Source: Chara braunii
Lineage: Eukaryota > Streptophyta > Charophyceae > Charales > Characeae
Assembly (NCBI GenBank): GCA_003427395.1
Contig: BFEA01000795.1
Location: 469,508 to 500,559, forward strand
DNA: 31,052 nucleotides
Direction of reading: 5' to 3'
Both the position numbers and the translations under genes were made by a program. Below are positions 18,254-29,220 of the stretch, in pieces (the first letter of the stretch is position 1; every line of letters begins with the position of its first letter). Under the pieces are notes generated by a model. The model saw only the letters and a list, made by a program, of their open reading frames with translations. It did not search any database and was not told the DNA's origin.

Positions 18254-19381
18254 TGTTATGTACCCGATTGAACTTCAATCCACAACGAATTCACACGTTC
18301 CATACACGCATGCAATTGCAGAGTAGACTCGAAGGAGGCAAATCCACACAAAACCGGAGAGAAGATATGCACAGCGGAAGCTCGAAATACACAGGGAATT
18401 GGAAAACGAATTTCAATTCTGTAATCCCCCGTCCTCCTCCAATCAATCCAAAGTACTTGTTCCAAGAATCACAACCGCGTTTACAACAACCCGGAACAAT
18501 CAAAACAAGTGTTCAACGAAGTCTGCAGGAGTCTTCTTCTTCCTCCTCGCCACCTCATACCCCTGGCTATCGCTGCCGTAGCAGCAGTAACCCCACAGCT
18601 GTCACAACCTGCCAGTCTGAACCAGCAACCCCAATAATAGCAGTACCAGCTCAGCGCCTGCACGGCAGAGCAGTGCTGGAAATCCCGATGAAGAAGGAGA
18701 CAACCAATCCAGTACTTCGAACAAGACAAAAACGAAGTTCCTCTTGAGGAGGAACAGCAAATATGGCTGCCAAGTGTAAAAGGCAGCGCCCGAACCCAAA
18801 CAACACAATCCTGGTGAAGCTCTTGCGCAGAGCTGCTGATAGCAGCAGTGCTATCTCCAACTTCGTGTCCCAGCCCCAGCTATGGCTGGGCTTCGAGGAA
18901 GAAGATGTCCTCGCCCAAAATAACGCAGCAACGCTTCGGTCCCGAACGCGGGCAGCGTTTTCCCAGCAATAGTGTCGAAAAAAAGACCCAACCCAAATTT
19001 CCTGCCCNCTACTTCTACCCTCTGCCTAGACCTACGACGGACTGACCAAGCAACAACCCAAGACTCACCTGTATCTAGATGGAAACAGGGGAAAAGGGGA
19101 CCTAGACCTATCACAAAGGAAAAGGCATAGGCCGAATGGCCTAAGACTACCAAACAGAGACTACTAGTAGCTGACTCAGGGATCAAGTCCCACACAGCTC
19201 AACACTCACAAACAAGTCACACAGATCACAGGTCACGGGATCAAGTCCCGCAAGGCTCAGAACAGGCAAACAGCAAACAAACAGGCAACACAACAGGCAA
19301 AGGTTGCGGGATCAAGTCCCGCCAACAAGGACAGGGGCGAAATTACTGTACAGCCCGCTTGTAGCACTGCAATTCATTGCA
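18254..19381 (-). repeat. LTR (5' LTR in element sense)
   Basis: Begins TGTTATG and ends CATTGCA on the + strand. It carries one N at 19008 where the other LTR has G. The same tRNA-like module is at 19129-19191: AGGCCGAATGGCCTAAGACT and GGGATCAAGTCCC, with more regular T-arm-like words after it (ACGGGATCAAGTCCCGC, GCGGGATCAAGTCCCGC) than in the other LTR. Confidence 0.93.
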
Positions 19382-19385
19382 GATT
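19382..19385. repeat. Target site duplication, right (GATT)
   Basis: Matches 11303-11306 and abuts the LTR end. Confidence 0.65.
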
Positions 19386-19683
19386 CATGCCGTCTACTGT
19401 CAAATACAGCTGTCTGGAAAGTCAAATCTTGCCCACTTCTGCTGCAAAGTTGCAGCCAGTGAGTTGTTGAAGCTGCCGTTCATCTATGTGCGATGGCATT
19501 CTCTGCTGCCGGCTGTGGTGGAGTACCCTGTACTTGGGTGGGATCTTCTAAGCTGCTCATGAAAGCTCTGGAATGATATGGGGGTTATGGTGAGGGTCTC
19601 TGGGCCTGTCCATGTCCTTGGTTGGTGCTGGCATGAGATATGGTAAGTGGCAGTGCTGAAGTCTTGTGAGCAGTCTCGGAGAG
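19386..19683. other. No gene seen; between chromovirus and LINE tail
   Basis: Unique-looking DNA with several CTGCTG/CTGCCG words. No coding or RNA family recognised. Confidence 0.45.
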
Positions 19684-20094
19684 TTTTTTTTTTTTTTTTT
19701 TTTTTAACAGAATCTTATGGTTCCAGCTCCTTTCCATTCTGGGGAGCGTCAGTTCGGTTCGGTTCCTATTCCACCGGCAAGTCAAGAACATTACATGTCG
19801 AAACTCACCCACGCCCCTCCTCATTATGGTCGGGAGGTCCGAGAAGGCGGCATTGATTTCTTCTCCCAGGAAGGATGTACCACTTCTCACCCCTCCTAAG
19901 TTAGCCTGTCTATGTATGGTATCGCTGCCTAAACCCTAAGCCCTACTGTCTTAACCCTACTTTCATCCCCGGCACCGCCCCTCTCAGCTCGAGGGCTGTG
20001 AGCTATTACTCTCTGAACTAGAGCAGTGCCCTGTGGTAATAGCAAAACCCTGAGCTGTACTCCTGGTTCACCATTCATATCTCTGCGGCAATAC

Positions 20095-20640
20095 TCAGAG
20101 GGAACTTAAGCTGATGGCGGGCCCTTGTGACGGGGCTGGGTCTAAGGAGGCTTGCCATATAGGGTCTTCTTGTTCGGTGGGTCCATCAGTGAGTTTCCAC
20201 AGCGGCTTTGGTCTATCACCCTGTACGAGGCCCGATTTCTCGGCACCCAGACCGTCCTTGGAGAATTTGTCTAAGATATCCTGCAGCCTCACAGGGTCAT
20301 CCTTGATCCGCTTGAGTGTTCAGTTCCAGTCTAACGGATATTCGATCCTCAAATTCTGTGTGACTGTCTGCCGTGCTTCCGTCGGTGACACGGTTTGGGT
20401 GTCTATTGTTTCCTTGCGGCGCTGCATCCAGATAGCCCAAAGTGTCAGTCTGCACAGCCGTTGGAAGACGGTCTTCTGCCATTTGTCTGCGAATCGCGGT
20501 TCTGCCAAACCCATGAGATGGGTGGTAGAATTATCGGGCAGCGGGGTCGTGTTCACTGTCCTCCATAGGGCCTCCGCCCTGGTCCATAGTTGACGAGCTT
20601 TCGGACAATGCAGGAGGCAGTGAGGCAGGTCCTCCTGCAC
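20095..20640 (-). pseudogene. LINE ORF2 C-terminus with RVT zinc-binding motif
   Basis: The zinc-binding motif reads CATCDNGVQEDLPHCLLHC across 20683-20610 (CX2C..HX4C), followed by PKARQLW. The frame continues LWRTVNTTPLPDN ... LTLWAIWMQRRKETID and IEYPLDWN. A TGA (20320-20322) interrupts it. The same frame resumes TLKRIKDDPVRLQDILDKF and ends at 20095 with SLSSL. This follows the usual tail of plant LINE ORF2 proteins (zf-RVT). It is not functional here. Confidence 0.87.
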
Positions 20641-21375
20641 GCCATTGTCACAGGTTGCACAAAGGTCATCTAGCTCCCGTCTGGCTGTCTCTCTGCGACG
20701 TCTGCGGAGTCATTTGTTGATCGGGAGTGCGTGATAGTAGATGAGCCATTGCATGCTGCAGATGCGTGTGTTTCTCATGACAAGTGGGATTTGCCAAGGG
20801 AGTGTAGGACGACTCCTACAGAATCTACGAACCTGCGACGCAGCTGCAGGACTTGGAATTTGACCCGGCGGAATGGGAATGGAAGACGAGGTGCGGTTTT
20901 AGGAGGATCTTGATCACCCATTTCATCTGTAGTGATATTGTTTCTTGATTTAGATCTAGTAGTCCTAGTCCTCTTTTCTCTGATTTCCTGGTTATGTAAG
21001 GCCACACCACCTTTGGGATACATGTTCTTTTGTTTGGGTTGCCCGTCCATAGGGAGCATCTCCCTCCTTGTTTCAGAGCGAAGACCGTATAGAGGAAAGA
21101 TACCATAATGTAGAGAAAATTGACGTGTTAATCATCACGGCTCTGTGGATCATGGGGGCATGTGCATTTCCACAAGGGGCTAGTTGTGTGACGGCCTTGG
21201 TTATCAGATTTTTTCCCATGCCCATCCACGTGCCTTGTTCGTTGACCACGATATCCAGATATCATAACGCCTGTTCTCCTCTAGTCCAACTGAGTTGGGC
21301 TGGGATGTCAGTGGGTTGGGGAGGTGGGCCCTCCGCCAATCACCAGCCTTCCGTCTTTTCCCAGTTGACTTTCGG
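20641..21375 (-). pseudogene. LINE ORF2 fragment: reverse transcriptase C-terminal part
   Basis: Reading from 21372 downward: KVNWEKTEGW, stop, LAEGPPPQPTDIPAQLSWT, stop, YLDIVVNEQGTWMGMGKNL and ITKAVTQLAPCGNAHAPMIH. After a frameshift near 21080 come LWTGNPNKRTCIPKVVW and GLGLLDLNQETISLQMKWV. These are the thumb and connector motifs of LINE reverse transcriptases (NW.KTEG, YLGI-like, W.GN..KR, GGLGLLDL..N, L.KW). Further down, MQWLIYYHALPINK is followed by a stop at 20710-20712. Several of the stops are TGA where Trp or Arg would fit, as expected from C/G transitions in methylated DNA. Confidence 0.85.
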
Positions 21376-22559
21376 AGGCTAACAGGAGTCCTAGGTTCAA
21401 ATCTCACATCAGCAAAACAGGAAAAAGAAACGTCTGGCAAAACTTACTTGTTGGCTCGGGTTCTGGTTTTGAATCCAGCTCGAGGCCAACACTTCCTCTG
21501 CCTCAGCTCTGAGTCCTCGGAGAACTTGTTACACTCTGGACTAAGAACACACAAAAGCTAGGTTGATTACTGTCCTAGGAAAAGGACGCACTGCATAGAA
21601 GTCAAAATCTGAGACAACTCTACAAATATGTATATGGCGTTGCAATGTGGTCATATCTCATCTCCTCATCTTGTAGGGCTCTCTAATATGCTGCAGCAAT
21701 CCGTGGTCCAGCCTCCGTAAGAATGGCTCTGTCTACCGCTCATCTTCTTCTCCGTCCGGGTAGTAAAACTTGACTTTGAGATCTCCTTTCTCCTCTTCTT
21801 GGTGCCCGCACGGAGTGATGATCAATGCTCCTCTCTACACCTGCCCTTCCATCAGCAGACAGCAATGCAGCATCTGGGAATGGCACAGGACCTCCCTGGT
21901 CTTGTGGAGGTCAAGACTCAAGATCAACATCAGAATGTGGTTAAGGTTACTCAGTTTGTAACACACACATCCCTGTTAATTTTGACGTTGATGGCCAGAT
22001 CCGCAACAATGTGTCTTTCTTCATGTCGGATGGGCTCCTGTTACAATCTACCGTTGGTGATTTGAAGAGAACCGAGAGAAGCCATCCCTAGTATGGTTCT
22101 CAACCAGCTATGGCTGAGAGCAGCAGGAGCAGCGATCACCTGTGCCACTCAATCAGTGCACATACAACATGCAGCAGGTAATTCTGTTACCTGCATAAGA
22201 CGTTATGCGAGGGAACCAGTGAGAGACAAGTAAGGAAGATGTGCATGTCTGCACAAGCATCATTCAAGTACATGTGACAGCATCTTAGGCAAGGACTCCT
22301 TACGTAGCATGGGTCGCTGCAGCAAACCCACTTACCTGCAGCAGTAGCAGCAGAGTAAAGATAGTGCAGGTGGAGTACAAGGATCTGCAAAAGGATCCCA
22401 CAAACACTATGGAATGAGAGGTCAAGCATCCCATTCATCCGGTATCGGGTGCTGTACATCCTAAAGGGCAAGTACATCTCATGTCTCCAGCAGGCGTTAG
22501 ATATTGAAGTAGCGGCTCAGACAATTCACTAAGAAAGGCTAGATCAGGCCCAGAATCTC
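21376..22559. other. No clear gene; possible upstream part of a decayed gypsy element
   Basis: Nothing can be assigned with confidence. The stretch 21800-22100 on the + strand (HLPFHQQTAMQHLGMAQDL; then FDVDGQIRNNVSFFMSDGLL in another frame) may be eroded Gag/protease sequence of the pol remnant that follows, but similarity is too weak to name. Confidence 0.35.
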
Positions 22560-24535
22560 ACCTTAAAGGGCAGGGCCACTGGTACTTATTGCGTCAAACA
22601 CGGATGGAGTCCGCGTGTTCACCGACTGCTGCAGATTGAACATTATCACTATCAAGCACGTTGGCCAGTTGCCGCAGACAGATGACTTGTTCGACAGTGT
22701 AAGGTTCTGGAGCCTTCTCCAACATCAACTTGAAAAGTGAATACCGTCAGGTTGACGTGGAGCCTGCCGATAAGCACAACAACGTTCAGAACCAGATATG
22801 ACAGCAGCTGCTATGAGTGTACTGTCATGCCATTCGGGCTGACCAATGTACCTGCAACATTCTAGCAGGTCATGAATAATCGGCTCAGGCATCATCTACA
22901 TCAGTTTGCAGTAATCTCAATGGCATCCTCATGTGCAGCTGTACATATAAGCAGCGCCCGGAGCATCTGGGGCCAGCTTTCGAGGCACTGCAGAGAAAGA
23001 AGTACAAAATCAGTGGCATGCCGAGTGAGTTTGAGAAAGAAAAGATCCTGCACCTTCGACATATAATTGATGGGTCTGGAGTATGGTCGGAGGCAAAGAA
23101 AGTCGAGGCCGTTGCAAAGTGCCCAATGCCACAGACAGTGCGAGATGCGTGGCCATTCTTAGGCATGGTCAACTGCCACAAGACGATCATAGAGGGCCAA
23201 GCCATGACCACAGACAGTGACCTTTGACTCGTTTGAAAATAAGGATGCCTCCTTTGAGTGACTCTCAAGGACTGTCTCCTTACGTATTCAATCTACCACA
23301 CAAGAAGATCATAGAGGGCCAAGCCATGACCACAGACAGTGACCTTTGAGGCTTTGACCTGTTTGAAAATAAGGATTCTCAAGGACTGTCTCCTTAGGTA
23401 TCCAATCTATCATTTGTGCTTGACATCCTTACGTCCTCCGGATCCCACTCTACAATGTGCACTGACAACAACATTTATCTAGTTTGGGATAGGGGCAGCG
23501 CTGCAACAAGAAAGTGTGCACAGCCAGAGGCCCGTGGAGCATCTGTCAAAGCATATGACATGCCATCAAAGAGAGTGGATACCAACACCTGACAGAAGGA
23601 GCAGTACGCTTTGTACAATGCCACGTGTACATGGAGACACTTGTCTGCTAGGGCACCCCTTTAAGGTCTACTCGGTCATGAGCTACAGTGCCTGAAGACA
23701 ACTGAAGCCAGGAGACAACCTAGCGATATGGCCTGCAAATATTGACATCTTCGACTTTAGTTGAAGCACAAGAAAGGGAGTAACAATGAAGTTGCAAATG
23801 CACTCTCACAAAGGTGCGACTGCATCGGAGATGCCCTGTCGAGATGGAGAGTCGGTGAAGGTCTGTTCGGCAAAATTGCAGGAGCGTACGCAGCTGACCC
23901 TGTGTATTCTTAGATTACTGAAGATTCGGAGACAAATCCGGGTTCATCAGCAGATTACACATTTCCAGAGAGGATTGCTGTTCATGGAGAGCAAAGTAAT
24001 GGGAACCCTGTGGAGACACTGCGCATCAGAACTTAGGCCCCAAGACTTCGGCTAATGACATCATGCACAGGGACACTTAGGTTCAAGAGGACTTAGCCAA
24101 GACTTATGGAGCGCCTTTATCAACCTGCTAGGCGTAACGACAAGGGCCAAGGGCCTTACAGGGTTTTGGCACCGCTAGCTATTCCAAAGAGGCGCAGATT
24201 GGCCAAGACCGGGTCCCAGGATGCTTCGTTGTTTATCATAGTTCACCGCTCCTCCGAGTACCTCAAGCTGGTACGGATGAGAGTTAGGACATGCTTCAGT
24301 GATGGGGATCGCAGAACTTTCCTGGAAGCACTAGGTTTCCGGGTGGGGGGTTTCGTGTACACATTGCAAGTGCTAGTGACAACTGCTTTACAAAGCAACG
24401 GGGCATCAATGGCACCATACAGTATGTGCTGCGCCATGTGATCAGCTGGGATCAGAAGTGAGCCAAGGCAAAAAGGGTATACAACTCCTCACTCCACCCT
24501 GCCACAGCAAGGACATTGACCAATTGCATTTCGGG
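22560..24535 (+). pseudogene. Decayed Ty3/gypsy pol (RT, RNase H, integrase)
   Basis: Fragments of pol follow each other in the right order over three frames with many stops. RT: GVRVFTDCCRLNIITIKHVG, LPQTDDLFDSV, FSNINLKSEYRQVDVEPADK, TVMPFGLTNVPATF (about 22605-22864), then HLRHIIDGSG and MPQTVRDAWPFLGMV (to about 23173). RNase H: VDTNT then KEQYALYNATCTW, and LKHKKGSNNEVANALSQRCD (about 23760-23820). Integrase: HHAQGHLGS (about 24060), PARRNDKGQGPYRVLAPLAI (24121 on), IIVHRSSEYLKLVRMRV (24234 on), INGTIQYVLRHVISWDQK and VYNSSLHPATA (24400-24510). Its motifs differ from those of the chromovirus nearby, so it is another lineage. No LTRs were found. Confidence 0.88.
23178..23415 (+). repeat. 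~120-bp tandem duplication inside the decayed pol
   Basis: GATCATAGAGGGCCAAGCCA through ACAGTGACCTTTGA, GTTTGAAAATAAGGAT and CTCAAGGACTGTCTCCTTA occurs twice (starting 23185 and 23307). Small indels separate the copies. It arose after the pol began to decay or as part of that decay. Confidence 0.85.
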
Positions 24536-24662
24536 CAGGGCTGGGCCGGCAACCAGCCGGTTCAGCTTGCCCGGTTGAACCAGAGGCGGACCAGCCCCAG
24601 GGGCGTGAACCGGGAAACTGGTTTTCAAAAAATAAAGCCTGATCCTCTTTTTTTTTTTTTTG
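24530..24662. repeat. GC-rich module ending in T run
   Basis: GGGCTGGGCCGGCAACCAGCCGG and similar palindromic GGCC/CCGG words lead into AAATAAAGCCTGATCC and 15 T. Composition and layout resemble 25475-25705, 28091-28315 and 30905-31035. Homology is suggested, not shown. Confidence 0.45.
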
Positions 24663-24799
24663 GCGGATTCTGACTGCGCTCTTCAAGAGCTGTCAAAATC
24701 TGTAATAAAATTTTGAAGGTCCAATTTTTTTGGGGGGTGCCCCAGGGGGAGGTGGGGATATTATTGGGATATTCACCGAGGTGTCATTTTCAGGGGGAG

Positions 24800-25705
24800 G
24801 GGTCGAGTAAGCAATGATACTTATGCAACCCCCCGTGGCCCAAGAACTTCAATTCAGTAGCAGAGGGCACTCTGGACTATGCCAACGGCCGTCAGAGTCC
24901 TGCAGCCTGAATGAGACGTAATAGGAGTGGATCCTTGCCAAAACTTTCAGTTTTTCCAGAGTATAGCTCGACGGCCGAAAAGTTATGGGTGCAGGTTTCA
25001 GCTCGTGCAGGCAGAGCGTTTTCTGTTTGTTTGTTTTTTTTAAATATGCTGGGTCATCAGAGTCCTCAGTCCGAAAGTATATCGCCTGCTAGTCTGTCCA
25101 GATACATGTAGTGGAGCCACGTGCATTCTAGATAGATTGACAGAAAAATATAGCTTAGGTCCATCCTTGCGCTTGCACCTCAGACAGAGCCGAAACCCAA
25201 ACCCATAACTCTTTCCCCAGAGCTTAGTGATGTTGCAGAAGCATATAACCTCAGGAGAGCCACTGCTCTTGCATAGTAATTCCCTCGTGGCTGAGGATGG
25301 ACGAGTATGTCATGCCAACGACAATCACACTACGCCAAATCGAAATATTGGGCTTGGTGCCCCCCAATTTTTGAGAAAACAAGCGCGGCGGTTGTTCACC
25401 GCTGATCTGCAAAGATAAGCGGCGGAGATCCTCCGCTCGTTGTTTTCTAGAAGTGGGGCCCAAAAAGCCCCAATTTTTTTTTTTTGGAGGCCGCGTCCTC
25501 GTGGGGGCTGGGCAGTCGTGGGGATGCCTGTCACTGCCCGGTACCCCCCGTCCAGCCTAATGTGCTGGATTCGACCGGGGGTCCTGCCGGGTCGGTCGAC
25601 CGGCCGGTCCAACCGGCAGGCTCCCGGACGGGGAAGGGGCCCGGCAGGCTCCCGGACGGGGAAGGGGCCCCCGGTCCAACCAGGGACCAGCCCTGATTTC
25701 AGGTG
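24800..25705 (+). repeat. Long repeat, plus-oriented copy
   Basis: A unit of about 0.9 kb recurs inverted at 28091-28985. Shared blocks in the same order: AGGGTCGAG-like start, GTGGCCCAA, CTCGTGCAGGCAGAGCGTTT (25003 on), GTCTGTCCAGATACATGTAG (25094 on), AAACCCAAACCCATAACT (25193 on). Then come a GCTGATCTGCAAA hairpin (25399-25422), a T run and a GGCC-rich block ending CCGGTCCAACCAGGGA. Blocks are near identical, but overall identity looks much lower (roughly two thirds). A perfect hairpin GCGGAG-ATC-CTCCGC lies at 25422-25436. I do not recognise the family. Confidence 0.8.
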
Positions 25706-25740
25706 GAAACCGTGGACACCGATTGATGTTCCGGTCCCCA

Positions 25741-27490
25741 ACTTGCAGCAGCAGTACCCCCCTGGTATCTTGGAGTTCAGCAAGCAGTTTGTTGATGAAC
25801 TGCGGCAAGCCATCAGGTGAGGAGCAGGAGTCCATGGCTGCAGAGGCGGACAGACACCGAAGACATTCACTATTCAGAGGAGACTTTGTTGAGGTCGGTA
25901 TGGATGAGTTGTCACCAGACGGACAAAGTTCATGGAAAGTGCTTCCAAAATGGCATGGGCCATGAGAATCATTGAGAGTGATTGGAGATGAACCAACCAC
26001 ACAGACATCATTCGCTGCAACCTTTCTGTTGTGCTTCTTCAGGCAGCAGGGCAGTGCAGGCGAAAATGCATTTTCGACGCCTGCTCGTTCCTTCTCCGTG
26101 ACTATAGTCACTTCGTCAGCCTTCTCCCTCTTACTCCTCCCTATGGCCATTGCAGCCTTCGCCACGAGGCGCCCTGTACTTTGCGGAATTGTCCTCCCCA
26201 ACCTGGGTAGACGGGCCTGCTCTATCTACCGGCTTCAGTCTTTTACGGGCCTCCGACTGACTGCCAGTAGCGCCCACACTTCACACATTGACTGACGTTC
26301 ATTCTCGTCATCCAGACGTCAGTTGTGACTCGTATATGTCCAATGCCATCATTTGGCCGCCGTTACCCTTTGAGGGGTCATTACTGTCATGCCTGGCTTT
26401 CTGCTTTTTGGTTCCTTGCTGTTTCGGCTGCTTTTCCTCGCCGTTATACTTCACAGTCTTCTGTAGTTGCTGGATTGCAGCAAAGGTCGTCTGGTTCTAT
26501 GTCCCCTACAAACCAGGCACTTCTCTCTTGTGAAGGGCTGTCCATACTGTCATACATCTTACTCGTTCACTTGTCTTTACTACCTTTGGTCGGCTGCCTA
26601 GTTGCCGACTTCCCCTCTTCATCTCACGGCACTTCATCTGTCATCCTCCAATATGGTGCAGGTCCTCTGGTTGGGAATCTAGGTGGCTCGTAAACTACTT
26701 TTGAAGAGCTCGAATAAATGCATACGTGGGCCATCTTCCATAGCTAAGTCAGGTGTCTGTAGGATCTGGTTGAATTCCCAGACCAGGTCTGGTACGCTGC
26801 TGCGGTAACCCTTCGTGGCCAACTTGACATGATGGCCTCATGCCTTCGTCTGGACTATTGACCATAGTATACTCTCTGCAACTTCTGGGAGAATTGCTAC
26901 CAAAATACAGTGGAATTGTTGGCACCCCTAGTCAATCTGTAATAGTTGATCTGTCCATTAAAGGATAATAACAGCTAGAGGTCATTGTCGTTGTCCCTTT
27001 CGTCCTTGAACCTGGACGACAAGCCCAAGTCTCAGGGTGGACGAGGATGCCTTATATGTGTCTGCTGCCCCTGTCCCTCGTTCCCCGGTGGGTAAGACAT
27101 GCGGGTGAATGAGGAGGTGCCTGGGTTTGCCCTTTTGCTATAGAAGGTACGGCGTCAGCCAGATTTTTCGCGTGGCTGAAAACTGGGGCAGCTATGTCTG
27201 CATGGAATCAGGCGGCCTCGTCCGTGTGGGCACACAGGAGAGTTGCCGGAGCCTCAAACTTCTCCTCGGTCATGGCACTGGTTTCTCCTAGCATCTTCCT
27301 TGAGTCTTCCACTGCCTCTTTGTCTGCTCTTGTTATTCCTCCTCTTTTTTCTACGGCCGGCCTCCAGCTCGGCCTTCCCGCTTCTTGAACTCGACGAGTT
27401 CCTGCTTCCTCTCGGCTTCCATTTCTGTTGTTTCTGGCTGTGCTTTTCTTCTTCCTTGCAGAGATGGTAACCGTTGAAAGACGCAGTCCG
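25741..27490 (-). pseudogene. Unrecognised coding-like stretch between the inverted repeats
   Basis: On the minus strand a 214-codon open frame (25557-26201) contains SKREKADEVTIVTEKERAG, NAFSPALPCCLKKH and FINKLLAELQDTRGVLLLQ. It overlaps the long repeat at its end. Upstream on the same strand, between stops and shifts, are a Cys-rich CVKCGRYWQSVGGP (about 26286-26245), a CLVCRGH-like word (about 26522) and a charged segment (ITRADKEAVEDSRKMLGETS, about 27330-27270). Charged, Cys-containing, broken frames suggest a decayed transposon protein, possibly Gag-like. I cannot name it and it may be chance. Confidence 0.3.
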
Positions 27491-27860
27491 CCTTCTTTGC
27501 TTGGGTACGGGTGGTTAAGGACTACTTGCTGTTGCCGCTCTCCTCCAACTCACAATCTCTCTGCAAGGTACTCTTCTCTCCTCCCCCCACACATGGATGG
27601 TATCCCTGTGAAAAAGTCTGTGGGACATGAGGTAGAACACGAGGTTAATAGTTGACAGGTGGCAGAGGCAGGTGCTGATATGGCACTCGGTGACATGGTG
27701 CCTCTGCTGACATGCCACCGTCTGGCATTCACATCGTTTCCAACTCGGATAGCAGTGCTAGGACATGCCAGTCTTCAATCCGTTTCTCGTTCTTTTATTT
27801 GTCTCTCGCCGTTTTCCCTTAAAAAAAATGAAAAATCTAAAATAGCATTCAAATATGGCC

Positions 27861-28003
27861 TTGAGATATCATCATTGAACTGACCGGCCCCCGGAAATTC
27901 AGGATTATTCTGTTTTTTTGCTCATCTGGTTGCATCTGGATTGTAACTCGGGTCTGTAATTTGACATTGCATGGGTGTACCAACTGAGCTAGGCCCACTG
28001 GTA
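27861..28003 (-). mobile_element. tRNA-derived SINE, copy 2
   Basis: In SINE sense: A box TAGCTCAGTTGGT (27991-27979) matches the Pol III consensus well. The B box GAGTTACAATCC (27949-27938) has a changed centre. The body follows: CCAGATGCAACCAGATGAGC, TTTCCGGGGGCCGGTCAGTT, and the end AATGATGATATCTCAA. It is the clearest full copy. Confidence 0.82.
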
Positions 28004-28090
28004 CTTCAGTCACAAGTTTCAGCAAATTTTTCACTTGCACACAAAAAAACTTGATTGAGAACATGTCATACTTGAATCGTTAACTTCACA

Positions 28091-28985
28091 CCAGTGTTGT
28101 TCCCTGGATGGACCGGGGAGCCCTCCCCCGACCGGGAGCCAGCCTGCTGGTGGGGCCGGGCGGTCCACTGGCCCGGCAGGTCCCCAGTCCAACCCAGCGC
28201 ATTGTGCTTGGGGGGCGGGAGGGTGCACCGGGGAGTCACGGGCATCCGTGCGATTCCCCAGACCCCGGGAGGCTGCTGCCTCCCTTAAAAAAGAAAACGG
28301 GGCCTTTTGGACCCCACTTGTTGAAGAAACTGGGTGGAGGATCTCTGCCGCTGATTTTTGCAGATCAGCATCGGAGAACCACCGGACATTCTTTTTTCAA
28401 GTTTTTTGAGACGACGGGTCCAGTAGGCCCCAGCTTCTCATTTTAGCAACATGTGGTCCAATGGACCACTGACCAGACATTATTAACATGTCCTGACTCC
28501 TTAGTACTCCTTACACTCGTGCACTCTGAGCCAGGACTCAGATGTTTCAGCAGTGACTTGCTGAGATTATATCTTCCTTCGACGTCCCTGCGGTCTGGGC
28601 AGAAAGTTATGGGTTTGGGTTTCGTGAAACCAGAGTAGCAGGGCTGTCCGAGGTGCAAGCCTAAGAATGGACCTCGCTCCACTACATGTATCTGGACAGA
28701 CTGCCAGGCAAGATACTCTCGCACAGACGAACCACCATACATTGAAAAAAAACAAACAGAAAACGCTCTGCCTGCACGAGCAGAAATCTGAACCCATCGA
28801 GCGCGATACTATGCAAGATCTTTAAGTTTGGGCAAGGACATCCCGTAAGTGTATCTGTTTAGGCCTTTTGGGTGTCGTGTCCTTATCCAATTGCGAAGTC
28901 CACGAACCCCTAACTTGCTGAACTGAAACTTTTGGGCCACGTGGGGGTCAGATAAGTAACCTGTTTAGCTCGACCCTTTTACGCG
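28091..28985 (-). repeat. Long repeat, minus-oriented copy
   Basis: Inverted counterpart of 24800-25705 with the same block order. CTCGTGCAGGCAGAGCG, GTCTGTCCAGATACATGTAG and AAACCCAAACCCATAACT are conserved. The GCTGATCTGCAAAAATCAGC hairpin (28350-28369, 6-bp stem) is retained with compensating changes. The GC-rich block ends GGTCCATCCAGGGAACA. A SINE (27861-28003) lies just outside its inner end. Confidence 0.8.
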
Positions 28986-29044
28986 AAGGCCATTGCCCGG
29001 TGTCTTTCACTCTCTCTCTTTTTTTTAATAGAAGGGGCAACTGT

Positions 29045-29220
29045 GTTGAGATATCATCTCATGTGAGTCATATCATAGTTGCCGAACTCGCAGCCCCCAA
29101 GTTATTCCGAAGTATTTTATTCTGTCGATCTGATACTACTGATAGCATCTGGATTTGAACTCAGGTGTGTATGTCAACAGTTCATGGGTGTACCAACTGA
29201 GCTCGGCCGACCGGTCGGTG
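29045..29220 (-). mobile_element. tRNA-derived SINE, copy 3
   Basis: A-box region GAGCTCAGTTGGT (29204-29192) and B box GAGTTCAAATCC (29162-29151), both good Pol III matches. CATGAACTGTTGACATACAC lies between them. The body is rearranged with about 30 extra bases but still ends GATATCTCAAC. It lies about 380 bp before the last visible LIP5 exon. Confidence 0.8.

Larger units (their letters stand above)
11307..19381 (-). mobile_element. Full-length Ty3/gypsy chromovirus, decayed, minus strand
   Basis: An 8.1-kb LTR retrotransposon lies inverted in the LIP5 intron. Order in element sense: LTR (18254-19381), weak PBS, leader of about 870 bp, gag, -1 frameshift cassette, protease-RT-RNase H-integrase with C-terminal chromodomain, PPT, LTR (11307-12433). 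The two LTRs differ at about 54 of 1128 positions by eye (roughly 95% identical), so the insertion is not recent. Pol is broken once by frameshift (near 14280) and once by a stop (13516-13518). Three enzyme domains have replaced active-site residues, so it should be inactive. The chromodomain places it among chromoviruses, which often target heterochromatin. Confidence 0.95.
19684..21375 (-). mobile_element. 5'-truncated LINE (non-LTR retrotransposon) tail
   Basis: Minus-strand remains of ORF2 run from about 21375 down to 20095. An untranslated stretch of about 390 bp and an A tail of about 22 (T run at 19684-19705 on the + strand) follow. Upstream of KVNWEKTEGW at 21375 the similarity ceases, consistent with 5' truncation. 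The content (RT thumb, linker, RVT zinc finger) matches plant L1-type LINEs. Confidence 0.85.

Noticed and set aside
18151-18747. 198-codon plus-strand frame spanning the LTR start, and the matching frames at 11050-11457
   Set aside because: Antisense to the element, within LTR sequence, no domain; the similar frame in the other LTR only reflects LTR duplication.
19929-19961. CCTAAACCCTAA resembling plant telomere repeat
   Set aside because: Only about two units plus degenerate words; too short to call an interstitial telomere.
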